This document shows positions 1-8,879 of a DNA stretch of 64,000 nt, in pieces. This DNA is from Locusta migratoria. Taxonomy: Eukaryota > Arthropoda > Insecta > Orthoptera > Acrididae. Made by a program: the position numbers and the translations under genes. Position 1 is the first letter of the stretch, and each line of letters starts with the position of its first letter. Location of the stretch: contig CM048744.1 in NCBI GenBank assembly GCA_026315105.1, positions 355,695,168-355,759,167 of the forward strand, in the 5' to 3' direction. The notes under the pieces are model-generated. The model made no database searches, was not told the DNA's origin, and saw only the letters and a list, made by a program, of their open reading frames with translations.

Positions 1-515
1 AACTTGAAGGTTCACATATTTTTAATGTATTTCTGAGGAACAAAATATTTATAAATATGTAGAAAAAGTATTTAACTCGAGGTTAAAATGTGACAAAATT
101 GAATTTTCGTAATATTTTTTTAATGTTTAGTTACTTCTGTCTTTGACACTAAGATTATAATATAAATTTCGGTACAAGTTTCAGTTTTAAATTTTGTTTC
201 CCGTCAGTAATACAGACTTTTAATACAAAAACATTTCTTTTAAAGTTCTCTTATTTTGCTACACAAAGAAATGGTAGTAGGGCTCATTTATGCTCTGCAT
301 TTTCTGGTGTGTGTGGGATCTTTGGCTCCGGGACAGAAACTCTTTCTCCTCCCCCCCCCCCTCCTCAAATCCGTCTTGAAACAAAAGAAATTTTATGTAC
401 GGCAGCGGCGGCGTTGCCGTAATGTTGGCAACGAAATGTTAGTATTCGAGTATAATTGACTGCTCGGACAATGGTTAGAAAGAACCTGTTGAGAATACAG
501 CACGCACAGCATTAA
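1..515. other. AT-rich DNA, no gene seen
   Basis: No coding region or recognisable repeat is visible. There is a short C run near 350-361. The 67-residue frame at 256-459 has no family resemblance and low-complexity content. Confidence 0.6.
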
Positions 516-540
516 TTATTTATTTCGGGTCAACACAAAA

Positions 541-965
541 TTCAGCCTACAGTTCATGACTAACAAGTTATGGTCAGAGTCTATATCTGCCCCTGGGTAT
601 GTTTTAGAGTTTATCACCTGGTTCCGGAATCTATGTTTCACCATTATAAAATCTATCTGATACCTTCCGGTGTCTCCTGGTCTCTTCCACGTATACAACC
701 TTCTTTTGTGATTCTTAAACCACGTGTTTGTTACGATTAAATCATGTTCCGTGCAAAATTCTACCAGGCGACTTCCTCTTTCATTCCTTCTGCCCAGTCC
801 ATAATCACCTACTATTTTTCCTTCTCTTCCTTTTCCTACTACCGAATTCCAGTCTCCCATCACAATTACGTTTTCATCTCCCTTAACTGTCTGAATAATT
901 TCCTTTAGCTCCTCATATATTTCTTCGATCTCCTCATCATCGGCAGAGCTAGTTGGCATATAAAC
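541..965 (-). pseudogene. RTE endonuclease fragment (inverted 5' part of copy A)
   Basis: The minus strand encodes the middle and C-terminal part of an exonuclease-endonuclease-phosphatase domain. It starts at the MPTSSADDEE segment and includes the catalytic MGDWNSVVG motif, the RYQIDFIM segment and the terminal DIDSDHNLLVMN motif, where the SDH triad is conserved. The same protein is seen more fully in copy C (residues 115-250 there). The reading frame is open through 425 bp but lacks the N-terminal catalytic Asn and Glu. At its low-coordinate end it runs into flanking DNA, giving an artificial tail. In the intact element this domain nicks target DNA for target-primed reverse transcription. 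Confidence 0.85.
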
Positions 966-3083
966 AGGCTGAAACTGAAAAAAACTACAGAAAGGTAGGA
1001 AAATAAGGAGATGGGACTTAGATAAATTGAAGGAACTTGAAGTTCTGGAGAAATTCAGAGGGAGATTTAGGCATCAAGTGACAGAAACAGGGGGAAATAA
1101 AACAGTAGAAGAGGAATGGGTAGCATTGAGAGATGAAATAGTGAAGGCAGCAGAGGACAAAATAGGTAGAAAGGCAAGACCTACAAAAAATCCTTGGATA
1201 TCACAGGAAATACTAAATTTAATTGATGAAAGGAGAAAATATAAAAATTCAGTAAATGAAACAGGCAAAATGGAGTACAGACGACTAAGAAATGAGATTG
1301 ACAGGAAGTGCAAAATGGCTAAGCAGGAGTGGCTAGAAGCCAAATGCAAATCTGTAGAAGAATGTATAAATAGGGGAAAAATAGATACAGCCTACAGGAA
1401 AATAAAAGAGACATTTGGAGATAAGAAAAACAGCTCTATGAATATCAAGGACTCTGATGGAAAACCAGTTCTCAGCAAAGAAGGGAAAGCTGAAAAGTGG
1501 AAAGAGTACATAGAGCAGCTCTACAAAGGAAATGAACTTGGAGACGATGTTGTAGGAAGGGAAGAGGAAGTAGATCAAGAAGAAATAGGAGATGCTATAC
1601 TGAGAGATGAATTTGACAGAGCCCTGAAAGACCTAGGTCGGAACAAGGCCTTAGGAGTAGATGACATACCCTCAGAGCTACTAAAGTCTCTGGGAGAGCC
1701 AGCCATGACAAAACTATTTGAACTGGTGTGTAGGATTTATGAGACAGGCGCAATACCCTCAGACTTTAAGAAAAATGTAATAATCCCCATTCCAAAGAAA
1801 TCAGGCGCAGACAGGTGTGAAAATTACAGAACCATCAGTTTGTTAAGTCATGGTTGCAAAATTTTAACACGAATTATCTACAGGAGAATGGAAAAGCTGG
1901 TAGAAGCTGACCTCGGGGAAGATCAGTTTGGATTCAGGAGGAACATAGGACCCCGGGAGGCAATACTCACTTTACGTCTTATCTTAGAAGATAGATTAAG
2001 GAAAGGCAAACCTACATTTTTAGCTTTTGTAGATTTGGAGAAAGCTTTTGACAATGTTGACTGGAATACACTCTTTCAAATTCTGAAGTCAGCAGGGGCA
2101 AAATACAGGGAAAGGAGAGTTATTTACAACTTGTACAAAAACCAGACCGCAGTTATTAGACTCGAAGGGCATGAAAGGGAAGCATCAGTTGGGAAGGGAG
2201 TAAGACAGGGTTGTAGCCTTTCTCCGATGCTATTCATTTGTACATCGAGCAGGCAGTGAAGGAAAGCAAGGGAAAATTTGGAATAGGGATTAAAGTTCAG
2301 GGGGAAGAAATAAAAACATTGCGTTTTGCTGATGACATTGTAATTCTGTCAGAGACAGCGAAGGATCTAGAAGAGCAGTTGAATGGGATGGACAGTGTGT
2401 TGAAGAGAGAGTATAAAATGAACATTAACAAGAGCAAAACAAAAATAATGGAATGCAGTCTTAGAAAATCAGGTGATGCTGAAGGAATTAGGTTAGGTAA
2501 CGAAACAATGAAGGTAGTAGATGGGTTTTGTTACTTGGGTAGTAAAATAACATGCAATGGTCGCAGTACAGAGGATATAAAATGCAGAATGGCAATGGTA
2601 AGAAAAGCATTTTTGAAAAAGAGAAATTTGCTAACATCGAATATTAATTTAAGTGTAAGGAAGTCATTTCTGAAGGCATTTGTGTGAAGTGTTGCCTTGT
2701 ACGGGAGTGAAACTTTGACGATAAGCAGTGCGGACAGGAAGAGGATAGAGGCTTTTGAAATGTGGTGCTACAGAACAATGCTGAAGATTTGGTGGGTAGA
2801 TCCCATAACTAATGAAGAGGTACTTAACAGAATTGGTGTGAAAAGGAACTTTTGGCACACCCTGACTAAAAGAAGGGATCGCTTGGTAGGACACATTCTT
2901 AGACATCGAGGAATCGTAAATATAGCATTGGAGGGAAGTGGGAGACCAAGAGACACGTATAGTAAGCAGATTCAAGTGGATGTGGGTTGTCGTTCTTATG
3001 GGGAGATGAAAAGGCTTGCTCAGGATAGAGTAGGGTGGAGAGCTGCATCAAACCAGTCTCCGGACTGAAGACCATAACAACAA
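966..3083 (+). pseudogene. RTE reverse transcriptase (copy A), three lesions
   Basis: Reverse transcriptase of the RTE clade in pieces at 1027-2259, 2238-2687 and 2688-3068. Visible motifs are GVDDIPSELL, the PIPKKSG/NYRTISLL segment, EDQFGFRRN, the FVDLEKAFDNVDW palm motif A, RQGCSLSPMLF (motif B) and RFADDIVILS (motif C) at about 2322-2350, so the catalytic aspartates remain. Compared with copy C it carries a one-base deletion near 2235 ('ttcatttg' for 'ttcaatttg'), a TGG to TGA nonsense change at 2685-2687, and an in-frame loss of about 7 codons near 2938. The C-terminal RRMLKI-type region typical of BovB-like elements is present. Few lesions suggest a fairly young copy. Confidence 0.85.
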
Positions 3084-3320
3084 CAACACAAAATATTATT
3101 CCCCCCATTCTATGTGACTGACTTTTCAAAGAGCATTCAAAAATCGTCGCAAACATTAGCACAATACACCGACGTTTACGTAAATAAAAGTTTACCGACT
3201 AGGTTAAAATGGAAGAAGTCTAAGGGACAGCCCAGGAGATCTGGTATGGATTTTTACCCCTGTATGGAAAGTTGGACTATCAGAAAAGTTATTAAAGCGA
3301 TACTTTGGTATCCTAAGGGA

Positions 3321-3718
3321 TGTTTCCAGAATGAAACTTTCACTCTGCAGTGGGGTGTGCGCTGATATGAAACTTCCTGGCAGATTAAAAATGTGTTTCG
3401 GAACCGGGACTCGAACCTGGGACCTTTGTGTCTAAGCCATGTGTCCACCATATCCTCTCTTCCAAGAGTGCTAGTCTTGCATGGTTCGCAGGAGAGCTTC
3501 CGTGAAGTTTGGAAAGTAGGAGGCGAGGTACTGGCGGAAGTAAAGTTGTGGGGCGGCATCGTGAGTCGTCTCGGGATAGCTCAGTCGGTAGAACGCTTGC
3601 CCGCGAAAGGCAAAGGTCCCAGGTTCGAGTCCCGGTTCCGGCACACAATTTTAATCTGCCAGGAAATTTGATATCAGCGCACACTCCACTGCAGAATGAA
3701 AGTTTCATTCTGAAAACA
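3321..3718 (+). mobile_element. Foldback element with tRNA-like core
   Basis: Both ends carry the same arm in opposite orientation ('cagaatgaaactttcactct' at the left, its complement at the right), enclosing a tRNA-like segment. The plus strand shows an A box (tagctcagtcgg, 3577-3588) and a consensus B box (ggttcgagtcc, 3622-3632), followed by 'ggcacacaattttaatctgc'. The minus-strand partner at 3390-3470 keeps a B box but has a diverged head. The same arms recur at 11.6, 39.5, 41.6 and 46.3 kb. It sits inside the gypsy relic. I recognise it as a repeat type common in locust sequence, from memory only. Confidence 0.75.
3577..3632 (+). promoter_or_regulatory. RNA polymerase III A and B boxes of the tRNA-like core
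   Basis: The A box at 3577-3588 and B box at 3622-3632 are separated by a tRNA-like distance, with a consensus-like B box. They would serve as an internal type 2 pol III promoter. The rest does not fold as an obvious intact tRNA because no CCA-side acceptor strand matches the 5' strand, so it is called a SINE promoter and not a tRNA gene. Confidence 0.6.
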
Positions 3719-4414
3719 TCCCTTAGGATACCAAAGTATCGCTTTAATAACTTTTCTGATAGTCCAACTTTCCATACAGGGGTAAAAATCCATACCAGAT
3801 CTCCTGGGCTGTACACAACAGGTCGGTGCTTGTTGTTATACCGCTGACGGTCCTTCTCCTTCGTGTCCAGTGTCCGTATGCGAGCTAGCTGTCTTGCCTC
3901 TTCGACCCTGGTGATGAGCTATTTCACATAGTCATCCTTAGTGTGTCGTCCGGTTGGAACGGGAACAGCGTATCCATTGTCGTTCTCAGCTTCACGACCA
4001 TGGAGCACGAAAAACGGCGTGAAGCCTGTGGTGTCTTGCCTTGCTGTACTATAAGAAAATATCACGACTGGCAGTATTGTATTGTTCAACATCGTCGTAC
4101 ATCAACAGCACTTCTGCTAACGTCTTAATAAAACGTGTAAGACCATTTGTCTGAGGATGGTAGGCAGTTGTGATTCTGTGGACAATGTCGCAACGTCGTA
4201 TTACCTCTGATACTATTTTTGACATGAATACTTTTCCTCGATCAGATATCATCACACGTCGTGCACTAATGCTTCAAAATAATGTCTTCTACAAGGAATT
4301 TTGCGATCTCTGGAGCTTCTGCGGTCAGCACAATGTTGGTGATAGCGTAGCGTGTGAGGTAGTCAGTGCAGTCTATTATTCATCGTTTACCGGTCGCCGA
4401 CTTCGGGAACCTCC
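3719..4414 (-). pseudogene. Gypsy integrase core and C-terminus
   Basis: The minus strand at 4049-4255 encodes the end of the rve integrase core: ISDRG (second catalytic Asp), then TAYHPQTNG, with the Glu-containing 'ER' replaced by 'RF' through a small frame disturbance. Downstream (4040 to 3719) another frame continues through TPFFVLHGREAE, RVEEARQLARIRTLD, RYNNKHRP and the SPGDLVWIFTPVW segment, a typical gypsy integrase C-terminal GPF/GPY-region neighbour. An in-frame stop lies after DDYVK. In an active element this protein inserts the cDNA into chromosomal DNA. Confidence 0.8.
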
Positions 4415-4618
4415 CTAAAAGATCGATCCCAACTCGGTGGAATGGAGCTGCTGCCGGAGATGCCCTGGAGGTAATTGCGGCACATGCTTCCGTCGCTGGC
4501 GCTCTTTACAATGACTCACATAGTGCTTGACAGATTGGTAGAGACCTTGCCAGTAATACCTGCGTCTGATTCGGTCTAGGGTCTTAACGAATCCCAGATG
4601 ACCGAGGAAACTTCTCAC
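4415..4618 (-). pseudogene. Gypsy integrase zinc-binding domain (H2C2)
   Basis: The open segment includes HLGFVKTLDRIRRRYYW, then SVKHYVSHCKERQRRK. This is the HHCC integrase zinc domain; the His-Leu-Gly start and the C-x2-C are seen, but the second Cys is Arg (CKERQ where CxxCQ is expected). The domain normally helps integrase multimerise. It sits directly upstream (in sense) of the integrase core. Confidence 0.75.
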
Positions 4619-4639
4619 ATCACGGATGAGCTGAGGAGG

Positions 4640-5049
4640 GAAATTCTGTGACTGCCCTTACTTTATCTGGATCAGGACGCACACTATCTCCGTTCACTAG
4701 ATGCCCCAGGATTTTTATCTCTTTGGCGACGAAGAGAAACTTCTTTCGGTTGAGGAGAGTCCCGCTGTCTCATCACACTTCAACACAGTTGACAGGCAGC
4801 TTAGATGTTTCGCAAATGTCCTTGAGAAAACGACAATGTCATATAGATAACAAAGACATGTCGTCCATTTAATATGTCGAAGCAAGTTGTCCATCATGCG
4901 TTCGAATGTGGCCGGGGCATTACATAGTCCAAACGCCATGACTTATAGAGGCCGTCAGGTGTAATAAAAGCAGTTCTTCTCCCTGTCAGCTTCGTCAAAC
5001 TCGATTTCCCAGTACCCTGTCTGCATGCCCATGGTTGAGAAATATGTTG

Positions 5050-5115
<66 letters not shown>

Positions 5116-5560
5116 CAACAGTCTAAGGTGTCGTCAATGTGCGGCAGTGGGTAAACATCTTTCTTTGTGATTTTGTTCAGCCGCCGATATTCGACACAGA
5201 AAAGCCACAAACCGTCCTTCTTCTTCACGAGGACAACCAGAGACAACCAGGGACTCTCTGAAGGTTGAATAATGCCATCATGCAACATCTTGTCCACTTC
5301 TTCCGGCATTAACCGTCGTTCAGCTGGCGACACTCTGTACGAACGCTGGCTAATTGGTGGATGGTCCCCAGTATTGATATGGTGTTTATCGTGGGCCGTT
5401 TCATCTGAGTCTTCTCGTGGTTGGCCTAGAAAGCACCTGCGAATTGGTGTAGTATGGGTAACACCTGCTGATGTTGTACCTGTGTCAGGCCAGGCCCCAT
5501 ATGCAGTGCCGTAGTAGTTTCCTCTAGTGTGTTGTCGTCAATAACAGCAGAGATGTGACT
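4640..5560 (-). pseudogene. Gypsy reverse transcriptase, broken
   Basis: Sense order: SYRVSPAERR and the EEVDKMLHDGIIQPSESPW start of the RT fold (5115-5400), VVLVKKKDG, EYRRLNKITKKDVYPLP, DDTLDC, then a T65 tract (poly-A in sense), then the YFSTMGMQTGYW and TAFITPDGLY segments, MAFGLCNAPATFERMMD (4890-4939) and the active-site region at about 4810-4860. The catalytic YLDD is read as YLYD, so one essential Asp is Tyr. Several frames are needed, so the enzyme is dead. The RNase H segment between this and the integrase is poorly recognisable. Confidence 0.8.
5051..5115. repeat. Homopolymer T65 inside gypsy RT
   Basis: Sixty-five uninterrupted T on the plus strand (A in element sense) sit between the codons for DTLDC and the ATYFSTM segment. 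Only a few codons seem to be missing at the site, which would normally contain an AAA codon. Confidence 0.95.
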
Positions 5561-5599
5561 TCGTCAATTATATTGAGCTCACCGTCCTGGACTGGTTCA

Positions 5600-6290
5600 G
5601 CTGTTCCAATACACATTCCTTTACGAATAAGTTGCTATTGCTCGTGACAATTAGTGATCCTAAGTTCTCCCCGACCACCTGTAGTGCTTATGATAGCCGC
5701 TGGTATGTACATTTCCTTTGTTATACTGATGGGCTCTTTGTGATCGACAGGCACCTCACCGTCTAACTGATCATCTTGGCTGCTGCCTGTAACTCTTCTC
5801 ATCGTTAACGGTGGGATCCCAACATTATCGACAGCAAACAACCGCCCATGGAAGTACATGTTAAGGGTACTCGTCAGAGCTGCTTCCTCAATTTGTAGCT
5901 CAGTTTTTCCACAGTCAATAACAGTCTGGGATGCCTGAAGTAAGTCCCATATGAGGATGGCATTAAGGCTACAGTCTGTTAAAACGACAAATTCAAAAGG
6001 CTGTGTCCTGTTGTTGATATTCTTGCAACACATGTTCCGGCCGGCCAGACGTATTTCCCATTTTCGACCTTCAGCACAATAGCTCTTCTATCACAGAACA
6101 TTATCTTCTTTAGTTAGCGGCAGTAGTCACTCGACAATACAGAGGAGGAAGCTCCTTAATCGATTAGTGTCCGGACATGTTGGCCGTCGATGATGACGTC
6201 AGCGACTCTCGTCCATGGAGTATTTTCCTCTACGATGGCCTCATCTCCATAGATAGTCGCCTGGCCTAGTTTTTCTGAACAAGGCGGCTA
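5600..6290 (-). pseudogene. Gypsy aspartic protease and protease-RT linker
   Basis: At about 6140-6200 the minus strand reads DVIIDGQHVRTLID, then a stop, then GASSSVLS. This is the retroelement aspartic protease active site (LID-T-GAS) with the Thr codon replaced by TAA. The next open stretch (6033-5635) has FEFVVLTDCSLNAILIWD and the VIDCGKTEL segment, matching the 'VILGWDFL' region that follows the protease in gypsy polyproteins. The protease would cut the Gag-Pol polyprotein; here it is inactive. Confidence 0.7.
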
Positions 6291-7760
6291 GGTGTGGGGC
6301 TGGTATCTGAAAGGTGATGGTGAATGGTGGCAGCATGTTGGAGAGCGATCACGTCCAGGATATGTCGGCAGGCTTCGTCCCATAGGTCGACAGTAATCAT
6401 CTGCAGTTGACTGCCGTTGAAAGGACTGCTCCAATGGTGCAGCATAGTAATTGTCAAATACTCCTCTTCTCTCCCTACAGTATCATACGACATGTCCAGG
6501 AAGCTCACAGTGAAAAGAAAATGGCGTGTTGTCTTCTGTCCTTCAGATGTCTGCCCTCCTGCGAGGCTTCACCATTGCTGGAGGGGTTGGTTGTGGTCTT
6601 GTCAGTCGGTTCCTAAGCCGCTGTTTGGCGGCTGTGGCGTAAGTCATAGTAGGGCGAAGCCGTTCTTCACATCGGGTGTGACTTGCAGGGCTGACAGGTG
6701 GTAATGTTTGAAATACCTCCTCTTCCTCAGCAGCGACGGCTCCCTCAGGACATACAGGACTCACATCCATGGCCATAATCTGGTGCTCACTTGGTCCAAC
6801 AGTCCCAGCTGCCATAAACTGTGCCGGCCGCAGTGGTCGAGCGGTCTGTGGCGCACCAATCACGGTCTGCAGGGCCACTATGGTTGGGGGTTCAAATCCC
6901 CCCTCGGGCATGGATATTTGTGCCATCCTTAGTAATAGCTAGTTCATAAGTAGTTTAGGGACTGGTGACCCTGTAGTTAAGTCCCATAAGCTCTATAAAC
7001 ATTTGAACTTTTTATTTTTGCCATAAACTGTTGTAATTTTTTCTCACAATTTGTCGTATAAGAGAAGCAAAGTCATGCTGATGTTCCACAATGGCCATAG
7101 GAACAACATTCTGGAGTCTGTTTTACTTCTTTTGTCCAACATTCGTCTACTGCATCTCTTCAATTTTCTGGTACCATTGGATGAACTCTTGTGTCGTCAA
7201 AATGTCTTTTAACAGAAGAGCTTGTACACGTCTTCCTCAATGCCCTTCATCGGGTGTGAAAGTTTATTGACCTCCATCATATCTGGGTTAACTACGTGAC
7301 ATAGGCCCAAAACACTCTCTATATACGACTGTATTGACTCACTAAGTCGTTGTGCCCTGTTCTTAGATTGCTTTTCTGATAAACTGACTTGCCGCTGGTG
7401 GTCTCAAAACATTTTCTTAAGTTCTGTCTGGAATTTTTTCCAGTTATTGAGCTTGTCCTCATTATTTTCAAACCACTGCTGGGCCATCCCATCCAGGTAG
7501 TAATATACGTTTGCCAAGCACATAATGTGATCCCACCTATTATACTTGACGACTCGATTGAACCCTTTCAGTCATTTATTTGGGTCCTGTCCAGCATCTC
7601 CCAAGAACACCAATGGGTGTCTGATGTGCAGTTAGCTTGCTGCTGTTTTGGCATCCATGGTTCTTTTGATGGCACAGACCTTCAGACAGAGGTAGTCAGT
7701 ATTCACTTTGTCTTCTGGTTCTTGTCTGTGTAAGCGACAGCTTACACTGCCCTGCTTATG
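6290..7760 (-). pseudogene. Gypsy gag, interrupted by a SINE
   Basis: Reading minus from 7760: one frame gives NEDKLNNWKKFQTELKKMF, a stop, then DHQRQVSLSEKQSKNRAQRL, SESIQSYIESVLGLCHVVNP, and further to about 7225, where a frameshift follows. This is the capsid-like gag region with the QSYIE/LCxxVNP pattern. After the SINE (6822-7018), the C-terminal part includes TYATAAKQRLRNRLTRPQP and a CCHC-type knuckle at about 6480-6530 (HCELPGHVV, stop, YC), whose first Cys is Ser. A Ser/Arg/Pro-rich tail follows. Gag would form the particle core. Confidence 0.7.
6822..7018 (+). mobile_element. tRNA-derived SINE with target-site duplication
   Basis: It starts 'gccggccgcagtggtcgagc' (A-box region) and has a B box in 'ggttcaaatcc'-like sequence near 6889-6900. 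The body is 'gcatggatatttgtg' to 'aagtcccataagc', and it ends at 'catttgaac' plus a T-rich tail. A perfect repeat 'tgccataaactgt' occurs at 6810-6822 and 7019-7031. Four further copies of this family lie at 24.7, 56.5, 61.1 (related) and 61.4 kb. LINE machinery would have mobilised it; it encodes nothing. Confidence 0.9.
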
Positions 7761-7964
7761 CTGCCTAATTGGAGCCACAATGATGCAGATGTATTGCAGG
7801 ATACCCTGTGCCTCCACCAGAAAGTGTCACGTTGAAAACTGCAGGTGGTCCAGAATTCGAATGCTGGTCGTTAATAGAGCACGACACTTTACACTTTGGA
7901 CATGTTTGTTGCTAACACAAGAGTACAATCAGTACAGACTGCCTCCTGCTTGAAGTGCGCCACT

Positions 7965-8320
7965 ATTTATACACAGAAAGAATTTTTTGGAACTTACAAG
8001 TACATCAAACATAAGAAACATGTAGAACAGTCTATAAATAGTGAATACAAAGAAATAAACTTTTTCCGCCCGTGGCAGGATTTGAACTGGGGACTGCAAG
8101 TACAGTGATCTGTGATGCTACCACTGCACCACACATTCCATCGGAAGACTCGCAGCAATATTTTCAATAACATTGTCATATATGGTGTCCAGAGTTTCCC
8201 ATTAGAAGGAGGGGCCCCAGTTCTGTGAATAGCCTTGTCATGGCAGTGAAACAGATAGACGTTGAACACCTTCTGAAGGGAAACTGCTCCTTTTAGTAGA
8301 AGCATTAGGAATGGCCAATG
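7965..8320 (-). repeat. Degenerate tRNA-like SINE and unassigned flank
   Basis: On the minus strand, 8145-8065 resembles a tRNA: 'ggtgcagtggtagcatc' as an A-box region and 'cagttcaaatcctgcca' as the B-box arm. The sequence from 8060 down to about 7965 is AT-rich and could be its tail. No target-site duplication was found, and 8150-8320 is unassigned. Confidence 0.45.
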
Positions 8321-8875
8321 TCATGAGGATGCAAAAGCATTGGAAAATTATGTGCCTTAGAACCATCAATATTTAGAAGGCATGGTTCCTGTGACAGAAA
8401 ATGTCTCATAATCTCTCCAATGGAAAAATCTTTTCAATTAATTAGCCTTTGATTTCTCTGGCTGGTAACATCCAAATAGTGGTTCAACATGATTAAAAAA
8501 AATGGAAAAGCTATGAAAAGGTAGTACTGTATGTGCTTGATGATAGAATGTCATATGTCGGAATGTGTTTAGGAATGTAGAAAATTTTAATGGTCAAATG
8601 CAAAGAAAGACACTAAAATTGGAATGGATTACTTAAATGAAATGGTAAGAAGCTAACTATTTCACATCAGATATATATTGGTTGACATCAACAATAGCAC
8701 AAAACATTATAATGGGATTATGAATTGCTGAGAATAGTCATGTAAGTAAAGGAGTGAGTTAGTAGGCGATGTTTAGTGACAGAATTCCTCTAATCAGAAC
8801 TGAAAACATACCAATACAGTGTTCATGCCAACATCAGAAGCATAAAATGACAAGGTAGAGAGTTTGGTCATATAC
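8321..8875. other. AT-rich DNA, nothing recognised
   Basis: No open frame of note and no repeat shared with other parts of the window. It may be further decayed LINE sequence upstream of the relic that follows. Confidence 0.4.
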
Positions 8876-8879
8876 AAGG

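Larger units (their letters stand above)
531..3094 (+). mobile_element. RTE/BovB-like LINE, copy A, with inverted 5' part
   Basis: A 5'-truncated non-LTR retrotransposon whose first 425 bp (541-965) lie on the minus strand while the rest (966-3083) lies on the plus strand. Both internal ends carry the same element position: 'ttcagcct' at 541-548 is the reverse complement of 'aggctgaa' at 966-973. This is the geometry expected from twin priming. The element ends in 'gaagaccataacaacaacaa', the same short CAA-rich 3' tail as the other RTE copies here. An 11 bp direct repeat 'caacacaaaat' flanks it (531-541 and 3084-3094), although part of it resembles the tail repeat. The RTE/BovB assignment rests on the apurinic-type endonuclease, the FADD RT and the C-terminal 'YGSET' region, all known for BovB-like elements. 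Confidence 0.85.
3227..3812. repeat. 202 bp inverted repeat with 182 bp spacer
   Basis: Arms 3227-3428 and 3611-3812 are reverse complements of equal length with roughly 8 mismatches and no indel. Each arm holds about 94 bp of gypsy integrase C-terminus on the outside and about 108 bp of a foldback/SINE arm on the inside. The outer gypsy part in the left arm is therefore an inverted copy of the gypsy sequence in the right arm. Confidence 0.8.
3719..7900 (-). mobile_element. Ty3/gypsy LTR retrotransposon relic
   Basis: Reading on the minus strand from about 7760 down to 3719, the order is gag, zinc knuckle, protease, reverse transcriptase, integrase zinc domain, integrase core and integrase C-terminus, the Ty3/gypsy order (integrase after RT). 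Numerous stops and frameshifts break it. I could not identify LTRs at either end; the 3' end is lost in the foldback/inverted repeat at 3.2-3.8 kb. A SINE sits in gag and a T65 tract in RT. The element predates both insertions. Confidence 0.8.

Noticed and set aside
3573..3645. A genuine tRNA gene
   Set aside because: A and B boxes are present, but the acceptor ends do not pair and the unit continues into SINE/foldback sequence that recurs elsewhere.
4894..5118. Open frame with a long polylysine start
   Set aside because: The lysines are the T65 tract read on minus; only the remainder is gypsy RT in a shifted frame.
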